Shown in pieces: positions 35,562 to 45,935 of a DNA stretch of 64,000 bases (the first letter of the stretch is position 1; the number at the start of each line of letters is the position of its first letter). The notes beneath the pieces are model-generated. The model did no database searches. It had not been told where the DNA came from and was given only the letters and a program-made list of their open reading frames with translations. Source of the stretch: Bacteroidales bacterium (GTDB lineage: Bacteria; Bacteroidota; Bacteroidia; Bacteroidales; Muribaculaceae); assembly GCA_022009815.1 (NCBI GenBank), contig CP091725.1, forward strand, positions 2,232,001-2,296,000, in the 5' to 3' direction. The translations under genes and the position numbers were made by a program.

Positions 35562-37480
35562 TTAAAGTTTTTCACATTCGTCAAGCCACAGACGTGATGT
35601 GGCATCGCTTGGCATCCGCCAGTCGCCACGCGGCGACAGCGACAATCCGATTTTCGGGCCGTCGGGCAGACAAGAGCGTTTGAATTGCTGGTTGAAGAAA
35701 CGGCGGCAGAATGTTGTCAGCCATTTCTTGATGGTGGCATTGTCAAATTCTCCGTCAAAGGCGATTTGCGCGAGCGCAAAAATCTTCTTCGGAGAGAATC
35801 CGTGACGGAGCAAATTGTAAAGGAAGAAGTCGTGCAGTTCGTATGGACCGACGATGTCTTCGGTCTTTTGCTTTATATTGCCATTTTTGTCGGCTGGAAT
35901 CAGTTCCGGGCTGATAGGGGTGTCGACGATGTCGAGCAATGTGGTTTTTGCCTTTTCGTCGTCAAGGCGGTTGGCAATCCACGCCACAAGATGTTTTACC
36001 AGCGTTTTGGGCACGCTTGCGTTGACTCCGTACATCGACATGTGGTCGCCGTTGTAGGTGGCCCATCCGAGAGCAAGCTCCGACAAGTCGCCTGTTCCGA
36101 TTACCATTCCATTGCGTTGGTTGGCAATGTCCATAAGCAGTTGGGTGCGTTCACGGGCCTGAGAGTTCTCATAAGTCACGTCGTGCACGTTTATGTCGTG
36201 GCCGATGTCATTGAAGTGCTGGATGCAGGAATCTTTGATTGAAATCTCGCGGATGGTCACGCCGAGCGACTTCATAAGGCACAGGGCATTGGTATAAGTC
36301 CTGTCGGTGGTGCCGAATCCGGGCATTGTGACGCCGATAATATTTTTGCGGTCTTTGTGGAGCTTGTCAAATGTGTTTACTGCCACGAGAAGCGCAAGAG
36401 TGGAGTCAAGACCTCCGGAGATGCCTATTACGGCTGTTTCCGAATGCGTGTGGGCAAACCGTTGTGCCAATCCGGTGGATTGGATGGCGAAAATCTCTTC
36501 GCAGTAAGAATCGAGTTTGGAGCCTGACGGCACAAACGGGAGAGGGTTGACGGCTCTTGTCAGATTGAGTGCTGACGGAGTCTGCGGCAAAGCGTTTATC
36601 GTGACGGCTTGCCGTGAGTGCAGCCCGCGGCTCTCGGAAAACGTGGTGTTGACGCGGCGGTCGTTTCGGATACTCTCGACGTCGATTTCGCCTACGGTCA
36701 TCCGTCTGTCCATGGCGAAGCGCTCTCCTTCGGCGATTATTGAGCCGTTGTCGCAGATTATTGAAGTGCCGGCGAAAACAACGTCGGTCGTTGACTCGCC
36801 GAATCCGCAGGAAGAGAATACGTATCCGGCGATGCATCTTGCCGATTGTTGCTTTACAAGATTCCTCAGATAGGAATGCTTGCCGACGCAGTCGTTGTCG
36901 GCCGACATGTTGAACACGATTTCAGCGCCTTCGAGTGCCAAGAATGAACTTGGAGGAATCGTGGACCAAAGGTCCTCGCAGATTTCTACGCCAAATGTTG
37001 TGTTGCCGGTGGCAAACAGCATGTCGCGCTGCATTGGCACGCGTTGTCCGCAGATTGAAGTCACGCATTCTGGGTTTGCAAGGCTGATGCAAACCAGCGT
37101 TTTTCGTAAAATTCCTTATAGTTGGGAAGGAATGTCTTAGGGACGACTCCAAGAATTTTGCCTGATTGGAACACCACGGCGGCGTTTATGAGAGAGCCGT
37201 TGTGTGGGTGCGGGATTCCAACGATCGAAATCACAGGAAGCGACTGTGTTTCCGCAACCAGCCATTCAAGCGATTTCTCTGCCTCTTCGAGCAGGACGCT
37301 TTGTGCGAACAAGTCGCCGCATGTATATCCGGTGATGCTCAACTCTGGGAATATGATGATTTCCACATTCTGATTTGCGGCGTCGGCAATCATTTCTGCC
37401 ATCTGCCAGGCATTGTGTCTGCAGTCCGCCACCTTCACTGTGGGAACGGCGGAGGCAACTTTGACAAATCCGTATTCCAT
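35562..37480 (-). CDS. nadE: glutamine-dependent NAD+ synthetase (frame break near 37068)
   Basis: Makes NAD+ from deamido-NAD using glutamine. About 639 residues. The N-terminal nitrilase-type glutaminase domain has its Glu-Lys-Cys triad in IIIFPELSITGYT, VPKTFLPNYKEFYEKRWF and FGVEICEDLW; the C-terminal synthetase has the P-loop GISGGLDSTLAL and NLSELALGW-type GDLSELALGWATY. The frame changes at TQNA / VTSICGQRVPM by one base. Full length for the long NadE of Bacteroidales. It starts 2 bases after the upstream GT2 stop. Confidence 0.93.
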
Positions 37481-37482
37481 AG

Positions 37483-38454
37483 TTATTTCGAAATTTTTTC
37501 AGTGCGGTTTATGATGCTTTTCTCAATGAAGAAGCGGGGGCGCTTCTTCACTTCAACGTAAATCTTGCCGATATATTCACCGATAATGCCAAGCGAGATG
37601 AGTATAAGCGAGCCGATGAACCAAAGCGACAGCATCAGCGATGTCCAGCCTTTGATGGTGTGTCCGGCTGTGTATGCCAGAAGCGTGTAGAGCGACACTG
37701 CGATGGTGGCGAGAAGCATTATTATGCCAACGGAGAAAATCAGCCGGATGGGGCGGATGGAGAACGACGTGATGCCGTTGACGGCAAAACTCAACATCTT
37801 CTTCAACGGATATTTCGATTCTCCGGCCATGCGCGCCTTCCTGTCGTAGGTCACGGTGTCGGTGGTGAAGCCGATAAGGGGCACGATGCCGCGGATGAAG
37901 AGGTTACGCTCTGGAAACTCAAGCAGTTTCTCTGCTGCCCGACGGCTCATCAGACGGTAGTCGGCGTGGTTGTAGATGGTCTTTGTCCCAAGTGCGTTCA
38001 TCAGCTTGTAGAACATCAGGGCGGAGTTCTTCTTGAAGAAGGTGTCGGTTGCACGCGAGTCGCGCACTCCGTATACTATGTCGGTGCCTGAAAGATATTT
38101 GTCTACCATCTGCTCGATGACGTTGATGTCGTCCTGAAGGTCGGCGTCAATTGAAATTGTCACATCGCAAAACTCAACGGCGGCGGTCAGACCGGCAATC
38201 AAGGCATTTTGATGGCCTACGTTGCCGGCGAGTTTCACCCCGCAAACAACGCTTGTTTCTGCGGCGTGTTTTGAAATGATGTCCCATGTGGCGTCGCGGC
38301 TTCCGTCGTCGACTAAAATCATGCAGCTTGAATCTGCAACCTTGTTCTTGTCGACAAGTCCTGAGATGACAGCCGATAGTTGCCGGATTGTGGTTTCCAG
38401 CATTTCCTGTTCGTTGTAGCAAGGCACTACTATGCCTAAAACTGGTGTTGCCAT
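37483..38454 (-). CDS. GT2 glycosyltransferase with C-terminal membrane helices
   Basis: 323 residues from the ATG of MATPVLGIVVPCYNEQ. GT-A core: VVPCYNEQEMLETTIRQL, LVDDGSRDATWDII, and the DxD-type ISIDADLQDDI. The last 90 residues contain two long helices (IFSVGIIMLLATIAVSLYTLLA and LMLSLWFIGSLILISLGIIG). This is the GtrB/dolichyl-phosphate glucosyl type that charges a polyprenyl carrier with a sugar for surface glycans. First gene of the minus-strand operon GT2 - nadE - kdsB - M16. Confidence 0.88.
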   Translation of the reverse strand: MATPVLGIVVPCYNEQEMLETTIRQLSAVISGLVDKNKVADSSCMILVDDGSRDATWDIISKHAAETSVVCGVKLAGNVGHQNALIAGLTAAVEFCDVTISIDADLQDDINVIEQMVDKYLSGTDIVYGVRDSRATDTFFKKNSALMFYKLMNALGTKTIYNHADYRLMSRRAAEKLLEFPERNLFIRGIVPLIGFTTDTVTYDRKARMAGESKYPLKKMLSFAVNGITSFSIRPIRLIFSVGIIMLLATIAVSLYTLLAYTAGHTIKGWTSLMLSLWFIGSLILISLGIIGEYIGKIYVEVKKRPRFFIEKSIINRTEKISK

Positions 38455-38475
38455 ATCGTTTGATTTAGTTGTATA

Positions 38476-38483
38476 CAAAAGTA
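38476..38483 (-). promoter_or_regulatory. -7 box for the GT2-nadE-kdsB-M16 operon
   Basis: Minus-strand TACTTTTG, 21 bases before the GT2 ATG; no standard -33 TTG. Confidence 0.45.
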
Positions 38484-38704
38484 ACAAAATTATTGGATAT
38501 AATAGTGTGTGGCGGCATAATTGAACTTGCCGCAGACATCTTTTTGCGGAAATGTTACAAGGCTGTTATATTTTGTTGCGATAATGTTGCTTTCTTTGCA
38601 CACAAAGAAGATTTAGAAACTTTATTGATTGGAATTGAAAAATAGGTGTAAGTTTTTTTATACGATACTATGTCTTTATAACCAACAGAATATCTGAAAA
38701 ATAC
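38484..38704 (+). other. intergenic stretch without a recognised gene
   Basis: AT-rich, no convincing open frame. It holds several T-rich blocks and short palindromes but no clear TAnnTTTG on the plus strand (a CTTTCTTTG at about 38589-38597 is only a partial match). I see no RNA family here. Confidence 0.4.
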
Positions 38705-38731
38705 AAAGGCGGCTTCGAGAGAAGCCGCCTT
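38705..38731. terminator. terminator of the second Crp-family gene
   Basis: 11-bp stem AAGGCGGCTTC / GAAGCCGCCTT around the tetraloop GAGA (38717-38720); reads out on the minus strand into a T-rich tail. Confidence 0.75.
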
Positions 38732-38733
38732 GT

Positions 38734-39417
38734 TTATTTGTTGGAGTTCATCAGTTCAAACATTTTGTCGCGGTCGGTGATGCGTATCTCTGAGTTGTCA
38801 AAGTCGAGGTAGCCTTTTTCCTTGAGTTCGCTGAGCGTGTTTATAAACGAACTGCGCTGTATGCCGAGCATTGTGTACATGTCCTTGTGCTTGCTGTGGA
38901 TTACGATGTCGGTGGCGTTGCGGTATGTGAGCGACGTAATCCAGAATGCCAGACGTTCGGCGATGCTTCCAGACGTCAGCGACAAAACGGCTTCCATAGG
39001 TGTCTGCGAGTTGCGCGACAGATAGTTGAGCATGTTGAACAGGAAAACGGAGTCTGACTTTATTATCTTCAGATAGTCGGACTTTTCAATCTGGAGGATT
39101 CCGGCTTCCGGTTCTGCATATACATTGTATGGATAGGCTGTGGTTTTGCCGAACAAGTACTCCGCACCAATAACGTTTGGTCCGGATATGGTCTCGAGCA
39201 CACGGATGCGACGGTTCATGTTGAATATCTCAATCCTGGCTTTTCCGGATATGAGAAATCGTAGTTGCTGACAACTGTCGTTTGCGGATATGAATTTCTC
39301 GTTATTCAGATATTTCAAGAAGTTGAATCGTATCTTCTCAATCAATTCTGAAATTTTTGTATGGCTAACACCTTGAAATAAAGGTAAATCCATTAAGACT
39401 TCATACATGCTGCTCAT
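38734..39417 (-). CDS. Crp/Fnr family transcriptional regulator
   Basis: 227 residues: N-terminal cyclic-nucleotide-binding-like domain (about 10-130) and a C-terminal helix-turn-helix (DMYTMLGIQRSSFINTLSELKEKG). No Cys suited to an Fe-S cluster is present. It is divergent from the riboswitch and btuB unit and could regulate it, but nothing in the sequence shows this. Distinct from the regulator at 7016 (different N-terminal half). Confidence 0.85.
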   Translation of the reverse strand: MSSMYEVLMDLPLFQGVSHTKISELIEKIRFNFLKYLNNEKFISANDSCQQLRFLISGKARIEIFNMNRRIRVLETISGPNVIGAEYLFGKTTAYPYNVYAEPEAGILQIEKSDYLKIIKSDSVFLFNMLNYLSRNSQTPMEAVLSLTSGSIAERLAFWITSLTYRNATDIVIHSKHKDMYTMLGIQRSSFINTLSELKEKGYLDFDNSEIRITDRDKMFELMNSNK

Positions 39418-39444
39418 AGTTTGTCCTTTTCGGTTTCTAATAGT

Positions 39445-39452
39445 GCAAATAT
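39445..39452 (-). promoter_or_regulatory. -7 box for the second Crp-family gene
   Basis: Minus-strand TATATTTG about 28 bases upstream of the ATG; no matching -33 TTG at 20 bases. Confidence 0.4.
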
Positions 39453-39548
39453 ATGGATTTTTTTAAATTAACTTAATCCCAATAGTGTGAAAACAAGTTG
39501 TCAAAAGCGGTGATATAGGTTAATAATGCTTAATCGGAAAAAAATAGT

Positions 39549-39556
39549 TATCTTTG
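39549..39556 (+). promoter_or_regulatory. -7 box for the cobalamin riboswitch unit
   Basis: TATCTTTG six bases before the P1 stem of the riboswitch. Confidence 0.5.
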
Positions 39557-39561
39557 TCTTG

Positions 39562-39734
39562 TTCCTGACAGATGGCATGATTCTATTTATGCCTTGGAAT
39601 CGGGTGAAAGTCCCGGACAGTGCTCGCTGCCGTAACCCCAATTTGATAAACTGGGTTTCTTGCCACTGGAATGGTGATTCTGGGAAGGTTTGAACGCATA
39701 AGCCAGAGGGGAAGTCGGAATACGGTGACAGGAA
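39562..39734 (+). ncRNA. cobalamin riboswitch
   Basis: P1 arms TTCCTG (39562-39567) and CAGGAA (39729-39734) enclose the conserved core: GGGTGAAAGTCCCGGACAGT, CGCTGCCGTAA, a GCCACTGG/GGGAAGG segment and AAGCCAGAGGGGAAGTC with GGAATAC. These are the consensus B12-box elements. The element sits directly before btuB. Binding of adenosyl- or other cobalamins is expected to reduce expression; no classic terminator follows, so control is probably at translation. Confidence 0.92.
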
Positions 39735-39805
39735 CGATGGCTTTTAATAACCTGCGAGTTTCTTCTGCTTGATTGTGGAAGTTTCGGGTTGAAAAGATTT
39801 GGAAA

Positions 39806-41810
39806 ATGAGAAGAATATTGTTTACATTGCTGGCTTTGTCCTGCTGCTTTGGTGGTGTGCTGGCTGAAAAAATAGAAAGAGACACATTGCATGTGGAAAT
39901 GCATGCGGTGAGTGTCGTCGCGGTGCGTGAGCGCACAATTGTCAAGCCGCAGGTGCTGACAGACTCTGTGCTGCAGCGCCTCAACAGTCAGTCGGTAGCT
40001 GACGCACTGCGCTATTTCACTGGAGTCCAGGTGAAGGATTACGGAGGAATAGGTGGTATAAAGACCGTAAACATCCGCAGCATGGGCACAAACCATGTGG
40101 GCGTGTTCTACAATGGCGTTCAACTTGGCAACGCTCAGAACGGTCAGGTCGACTTGGGTCGTTATTCGCTCGACAATGTGGAGTCGATTTCTCTTTACAA
40201 CGGGCAGAAAAGCGACATCTTTCAAACGGCGAAGGACTTCAGTGCATCAAGTGCCATATATGTCACAACCAGACGCCCGCGATTTACCGGCGGAAAACGC
40301 TACAATGTGGTTGCGCAGATGCGCACCGGCAGTTTCGGGTTGGCAAACCCTTCGCTTCTTTGGGAACAGAAGCTTGGCGGCAGCACATATCTGTCGGCAA
40401 GTGCGGAGTATACGAATGCCAACGGACGTTACAAATTCCGCTATAAGAGAATGAATCTTGACGGGTCGGTGGCTTACGACACTACCGCTGTGCGTCGCAA
40501 CGGCGATGTGGAGTCGCTGCGTACGGAGTTGGGCCTTTATGGATTTCTGCCAAATGGAAAATGGAATGTCAACGGGTATTTTTACACGTCCGACCGCGGC
40601 ATTCCCGGGGCGATTGTCAACAATGTGTTCCGGCACGGAGAGCGGCAGGTCGACAAGTCGGCATTCGGGCAGGGCGCATTGCAGACGCGTATAGCTCCGT
40701 TCTACTCCTTGAAGGTGACGGGAAAATTTGCGTGGGATTATTCTAATTTCTTGCGTGACGATCCGAAGGAGCTTTACATAAACAATCATTATTATCAGCA
40801 AGAGGCATATCTTTCGTTGGCTAACTTGTTCACGCTTACTGACTGGTGGCGGATGTCGGTGGCAGTGGATGTTCAGATGAATAAAATGAACGCTGATTTG
40901 CAGGATTTTGCATATCCTAAACGTTGGACGGAGCTGGCCTCGGTGGCGTCATCGGTTGATTTCGAGAAGGTCAGCGTGCAGGCGAGCCTGCTGGGCACAT
41001 TCATTCAGGAGTCGACGCGTTCGCGCAAATTGTATACGGCATCGCCCGATAAGAGGGAGTTGTCGCCGGCTGTTTTTTTCAGTTATACGCCAATGTCTGA
41101 ATCCGATTTGTGATAACGGGATTTTTCAAGCGCATTTTCAGGATGCCTACGTTCAACGACTTATACTACACCGAAATAGGCAATGCCAACTTGAAGCCGG
41201 AGCGCACATGGCAATATGATTTGGGTGTGGCTTACGGATTGCAGTTTGGCGGTGGATTTCTCAAGAGTCTTAAATTCAGGGCTGACGGCTACTATAATAC
41301 GGTTACTGACAAAATCATAGCCTACCCGACAGGGCAACAGTTCCGCTGGACTATGCTGAATCTTGGAAAGGTGAGAATTGGCGGTGTGGAGTCGGCGTTG
41401 GTGCTTGACGCAGCTGTGCGTAAGGTTGCGGTCGGACTCAATCTGCAATATACGTTTCAGAAAGCCTATGACTGCACCGACAAGGAGGATTCGTTCTATG
41501 GCGACCAGATTCCATACACGCCGCGCCACAGTGGCTCGGTGGCGTGTCGCCTCGATTGGAATGGATGGCAGCTGAACTATAGCTTTATCTATACGGGAGA
41601 ACGCTACAACGAGCAGGAAAACTCCCGCTACAATTATGAGCAACCGTGGTATACCCACGACATGTCGCTGGCGCGTGAGTTTGTCTTTGGCAAAACGCGT
41701 TTGAAACTGACGGGTGAGTTAAATAACATTTCAATCAGGCGTATGAGGTAATCCACAATTACCCAATGCCTGGCCGCAACTTTAAATTGTCGGCGCGTTT
41801 TTCAATGTGA
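39806..41810 (+). CDS. btuB: BtuB-type TonB-dependent cobalamin receptor (frame breaks near 41102 and 41742)
   Basis: Outer-membrane transporter for cobalamin. About 668 residues with two single bases restored. Signal peptide (MRRILFTLLALSCCFGGVLA), plug domain (VLTDSVLQRLNSQSVADALRYFTGVQVKDYGG, IRSMGTNHVGVFYNGVQL), then a 22-strand barrel containing RIFRMPTFNDLYYTE and ending SARFSM. The C-terminal piece (NQAYEVIHNYPMPGRNF) is cut off by the second break and is read only after adding one A. The upstream TTG is open, but the ATG at 39806 gives a normal signal peptide. Riboswitch upstream and the lipoprotein gene downstream support cobalamin. Confidence 0.9.
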
Positions 41811-41815
41811 TTGTT

Positions 41816-42961
41816 ATGAATTGGAGATTTTACATATTGTCGTTGTCGATTGTGGCGGTGCTGTTTGCCGCCTGCCGCACGGATGAGGTGCTTGTCGATA
41901 TGGAGAAGATTCATGTCGCAGAGCCGGAGTATACCGACGTTGAGGGGTTTTACTTGCTCAATGAGGGCAATATGGGCAGCAACAAGTCTACTCTCGATTA
42001 TTTTGACTACGGAGAGGGAACGTATTACAAAAATATATATTCTGAGAGAAACCCGTCGGTGGTTAAAGAATTGGGCGATGTGGGAAATGACTTGCTGATA
42101 TATGGAAGCAAGCTGTATGCGGTGATCAACTGCTCGCATAAGGTGGAGGTGATGGACGCTTCGACGGCTGTCAGGTGTGCAAAGATAGACGTCCCCAACT
42201 GCCGTTATGCCGTCGGCGACAAGGGATATGTGTATGTGAGCAGTTATGTCGCCCCTGTGCAAGAGAATATCAATGCGCCGAAAGGTGCTGTCTTTAAGGT
42301 CGACACGCTGTCGATGCAGATTGTCGGCAGTGTGGAGGTGGGCTATCAGCCTGAAGAGATGACCGTGGTGGGCGACCGCCTGTATGTGGCGAATTCGGGA
42401 GGCTACAGAAAGCCGAATTATGACAACACCATATCTGTTATCGACTTGCCGACGTTTCAGTTGTGTGACGTGATTGTGCTCGATGGCACGGCCAATTTCC
42501 ATCGTCTTGTGCACGACAGCAAGGGACGCTTGTGGGTGAGCTCGCGCGGAAATTATTATGGCGATTTAAACTCTGACTTTTTTGTGGTCGATCCACGGAG
42601 CAAGACTATTGTGAAAGATTTGAAGATTCCGGTTTCCAACGTGTGGGTTGACGATAATGTGGCATATGTTATAAGCACGGAATGGAGCTACGTTACGGGG
42701 GAGAATCGGGTGACGTATGCCAAGATAGACATGGCTACGATGGAAGTGCTCGACAGAAATTTCATCAAGGATGGTACGGATGCGTCCATAAAACATCCAT
42801 ACGGCATCGCTGTGAATCCTGTTACTAAAGATATATATGTGACCGACGCCAAGTCTTATGTGGTGTCGGGCACGGTCTACTGTTTCAGTAAAGATGGTGT
42901 GTTGAAGTGGAAACAGACTGCTGGTCAGATTCCCGCACATTTCGCTTTAAAGGAAAAATAA
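41816..42961 (+). CDS. BtuG-like surface lipoprotein, YncE/DUF5074 beta-propeller
   Basis: 381 residues. Lipobox LFAAC with Cys20, then an acidic start (RTDEV) like lipoprotein export signals in Bacteroidota, so the protein probably sits on the cell surface. The mature region is a repeating beta-propeller: NEGNMGSNKSTLDYFDYG, YAVINCSHKVEVMDAST, EMTVVGDRLYVANSGG, VWVDDNVAYVISTEW, GIAVNPVTKDIYVTDAKS. This matches BtuG, which binds cobalamin very tightly and hands it to BtuB. The ATG lies five bases after the btuB stop. Confidence 0.85.
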   Translation: MNWRFYILSLSIVAVLFAACRTDEVLVDMEKIHVAEPEYTDVEGFYLLNEGNMGSNKSTLDYFDYGEGTYYKNIYSERNPSVVKELGDVGNDLLIYGSKLYAVINCSHKVEVMDASTAVRCAKIDVPNCRYAVGDKGYVYVSSYVAPVQENINAPKGAVFKVDTLSMQIVGSVEVGYQPEEMTVVGDRLYVANSGGYRKPNYDNTISVIDLPTFQLCDVIVLDGTANFHRLVHDSKGRLWVSSRGNYYGDLNSDFFVVDPRSKTIVKDLKIPVSNVWVDDNVAYVISTEWSYVTGENRVTYAKIDMATMEVLDRNFIKDGTDASIKHPYGIAVNPVTKDIYVTDAKSYVVSGTVYCFSKDGVLKWKQTAGQIPAHFALKEK

Positions 42962-42973
42962 AACAATAAAGAT

Positions 42974-44179
42974 ATGAGAAAACAAATGATTGCGCTCGCA
43001 GCGCTGTGCCCATTGACGGTTTTTGCTGTCAGTCCGGTTCATAATAGAGTTATAGATTATGTGCCCGCTCCGGGACAGTTTGTAAACGTGCTGCCTGAAT
43101 GGGAAGACGGCGACGACTCTGAGGCTATGGCTGCCAAGGCGTTGCAATATATGACCGAAGAGGGCTATTATATATCTCTTGGAGCATGGGGCGGATATGT
43201 TACGGTGGGCTTTGAACGGACTATCGTCAATGTGCCGGGAAAACGCGACATCTACATCGAAGGCAATGCGTTTCAGTCTTCGCAGTCGTCGACAAAAGGA
43301 GGCAACAGTGAGCCGGGAGTCGTGATGGTGGCATACGACATCAACCACAACGGGATTCCGGATGGAAATGAGTGGTTTGAGATTGCCGGAAGTGAATATT
43401 CGAAATCAATCCACAATTATGAGGTCTCTTATATTCGCCCGGCTTCTGACAAGGACGATATTATGTGGATGGACAATCAGGGAAACAGCGGATTTGTAAA
43501 CAGAATACCGTTCCACACACAGCCATATTGGCCGCAGTGGCTCAGTGGCAGGTCGAAACTTACGTTCCAGGGGTGTCGTTTGCCTGACAATAGTGTGAAC
43601 GAGGGCACGGCTGACGATCCGTACATTGTGCTTAAAGCTTTTGACTATGGCTATGCCGACAACTATCCTAATTTCTCTGATAAAGAAGGACTGGTGCGCA
43701 ATGAGGGCGCGATGATTGACATTGATTGGGCTGTAGACGCCAATGGCAATGCGGTGAAATTGCCCGGCGTGGATTTCGTCAGAATCTATACCGGAGTCAA
43801 CCAGACGAATGGAATCTTGGGGGAAAACAGCACAGAAGTTGTAAGGGTTGTCAACACCCACTCGGTGGGAACTGGCGATGCGGAGTCGGTTGATGAGTCG
43901 ATTGTGATTGACGATAAGGTGCTGGCAGAATTTTTGGCGCGTTATGGTGGCGTCGAAAGTCTGGACAACAGCGGGCTAAGGTTGTATGTCGACCAATCGG
44001 GCCTTGTGTCGTTCACTCTCTACGAGGAAGCGTTGGCGCAGGTGTTTGACTTGAAAGGCAGATGTCTTTACCGTGAATTGATGCCGGAGGGACATGGTTC
44101 TGTCGACTTGTCGTCTTATTCAAACGGAATCTATCTTGTGTCGGTTGCCGGACAGACAGTCAAGGTGATGAAGCGATAA
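42974..44179 (+). CDS. surface protein of the B12 locus, possibly BtuH-like
   Basis: 401 residues with a signal peptide (cleavage near FAVS) and no lipobox. The middle carries a calcium-loop-like AYDINHNGIPDGNEWFEIAG and the following SEYSKSIHNYEVSY, typical of Bacteroidales cell-surface proteins beside YncE-like lipoproteins. The last 60 residues (VFDLKGRCLYREL, SYSNGIYLVSVAGQTVKVMKR) resemble a type A T9SS sorting domain. It starts 12 bases after the btuG-like gene and likely helps bind or capture cobalamin at the surface; specific role inferred from location only. Confidence 0.6.
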   Translation: MRKQMIALAALCPLTVFAVSPVHNRVIDYVPAPGQFVNVLPEWEDGDDSEAMAAKALQYMTEEGYYISLGAWGGYVTVGFERTIVNVPGKRDIYIEGNAFQSSQSSTKGGNSEPGVVMVAYDINHNGIPDGNEWFEIAGSEYSKSIHNYEVSYIRPASDKDDIMWMDNQGNSGFVNRIPFHTQPYWPQWLSGRSKLTFQGCRLPDNSVNEGTADDPYIVLKAFDYGYADNYPNFSDKEGLVRNEGAMIDIDWAVDANGNAVKLPGVDFVRIYTGVNQTNGILGENSTEVVRVVNTHSVGTGDAESVDESIVIDDKVLAEFLARYGGVESLDNSGLRLYVDQSGLVSFTLYEEALAQVFDLKGRCLYRELMPEGHGSVDLSSYSNGIYLVSVAGQTVKVMKR

Positions 44180-44196
44180 ATTTGAATTATAATGAA

Positions 44197-44236
44197 AAAT
44201 AGAGCCGGGCTTTTGTGTCCGGCTCTATTTTTTTTT
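44197..44236 (+). terminator. terminator of the B12 locus
   Basis: Perfect 12-bp stem AAATAGAGCCGG (44197-44208) / CCGGCTCTATTT (44219-44230) with a long T-run. Confidence 0.85.
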
Positions 44237-44254
44237 CTGTTATAAGAGATGGGA

Positions 44255-45729
44255 TTAATTGTCTTCGTCAAGCAAAGGAATGGCGAGGTATGTGCGTCGG
44301 CCAGTAGGGAGAAGACCCTTGATATACATTACTTTGTCGGCGCTTGAGTCGCGCATGATTGCATTGTAGATGCTTTCAACGTCGCTCTGCGAATTCACTT
44401 TCTGCTCGTTTATCTCTTGGACAATGAAGCCATTGGCGATGCCTGCGTCTTTAAACTTGCCTTCGACACGCCGCCCACAACAACTCCGTAGCTGATGCCG
44501 AGCGCGTCTTTCGTTTTCTGAGGGAGTTTTGAGAATGTGCATCCCAACGCTGCAAAGTCAGTCTCTTTTGTGATTTTTGTGCTGCCTTGCGAGTTGCGGA
44601 ATGTTACAGTCGCGGTGCGTGGTTTGCCTTTGCGATAGAATTTGATGACGGCTTTGTCGCCAGGAGAGTATTGGCTGATTGCCTCTTGCAGTTCGGCAGT
44701 GTTGCGCACTTTTGTGCTGCCGATTTCTGTGATTATGTCCTCTTTCTCCAAGCCTGCCTCTTTTGCTGCGCTTTGGTCTTGCACCTCAGTCACATATATG
44801 CCCTCTGTCAGTTTGATGTCTTTCTCTTCGCAAAGCTGGGGAGTCAGTTGGGTGAACGTGATTCCGAGCATTGCGCGTTGCACGGTGCCGTATTGCTTGA
44901 GGTCGGAAATCACCTTCTTCACGATTGATGAAGGAATGGCGAAAGCGTATCCGCTGTAGTCGCCGGTGCGGGAATAAATCAATGTATTGATGCCCATCAG
45001 TTCGCCTTTGGTGTTTACCAAAGCTCCGCCACTGTTGCCTTGGTTGACAACGGCGTCTGTTTGTATAAATGATTCTATGCCGAATTGACGGCTGTGGGTG
45101 ACAGTTGAGATGTTGCGTGCTTTTGCGCTTACAATGCCGGCGGTTACAGTTGATGTAAATCCAAAAGGATTACCTACGGCAAGAACCCATTCTCCGACTT
45201 TCAGCTTGTCGGAATCTCCGAAGGTGATGAAATTCAAGTCGGATGCGTCTATTTTAAGCAGGGCGAGGTCGGTGTTGGCATCGGTACCTATGATTGTGGC
45301 ATTGTATGTCTTGTTGTCGTTCATCGTCACTTCAAGTTTCTCTGCGCCTTCAACCACGTGGTTGTTGGTCACGATATATCCGTCGGCGCTGATGATCACA
45401 CCGGAGCCCAAGCCTAATGGCTGTGGCTCTGATTTCTTCTGTGGTTGTTGTTGCTGGCGTCCGCCGAAGTTTGGTCCGAAGAAGAACTCAAAGAATGGGT
45501 CGTTGAATTCCGACATGCGGCTCTGGCGGGGAGTGGCGAAACTTTTGATGCTGACAACGCGGTTGATTGTCGCTTCGGCAGCTTTTGTGAAATCGATTGG
45601 TGCGGATGTTGTGGTGCGTGGAGCACTGCTCTCCGTTGTTGCAATTTCAGCCGACATCGCTGACGGTGTTGCCATAATCAATGCCGACATCAATGCTATC
45701 GCTGAATTCACTTTATTAAATCTTCCCAT
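44255..45729 (-). CDS. Do/DegQ-type HtrA serine protease (frame break near 44472)
   Basis: Periplasmic chaperone-protease for misfolded proteins. About 491 residues with one G restored (VSKG/KFKDAGIANGFIVQEI). Signal peptide ending AMSA, a Gln-rich linker at 90-103, trypsin-like domain with H124 (TNNHVVEGA), D154 (NTDLALLKI) and S233 (NQGNSGGALV), then PDZ1 (ITFTQLTPQLCEE... GLEKEDIITEIGS) and a C-terminal second PDZ. Typical length and triad intact. Confidence 0.92.
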
Positions 45730-45935
45730 AATGATAAGTGTTAAATATTCGCGTTATTAATATGTTGAATAGTTAATTTTAACTTTCTTCGCGCCTAAAT
45801 TACATCTAAATCCGCATATTTGTTCTTTGTGCGCGGAATATTTAAGTTTAATTAATCAAAGCTGGGCGTGGCGAAGTCGAAGTGTAAACTATTTATAATA
45901 TATATGCTTGAATATTTAAATCGGAGATGTTAACA

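Larger units (their letters stand above)
39418..39561 (+). other. regulatory region between the divergent Crp-family gene and the riboswitch
   Basis: The whole gap to the btuB ATG is about 390 bases. This part is AT-rich and holds the two divergent -7 boxes (39452-39445 minus; 39549-39556 plus); no open reading frame of note. The rest is the riboswitch. Confidence 0.5.

Noticed and set aside
35562..37064. NAD synthetase as two genes, a nitrilase and a synthetase
   Set aside because: Both parts belong to one long NadE; the break falls inside the nitrilase domain before its catalytic Cys.
38600..38735. Small RNA ending at the 38705-38731 hairpin on the plus strand
   Set aside because: No full promoter box precedes it and the hairpin is explained as the terminator of the minus-strand Crp-family gene.
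39773..39805. Start of btuB at the TTG at 39773
   Set aside because: The ATG at 39806 gives a standard signal peptide; the upstream residues are charged and not conserved.
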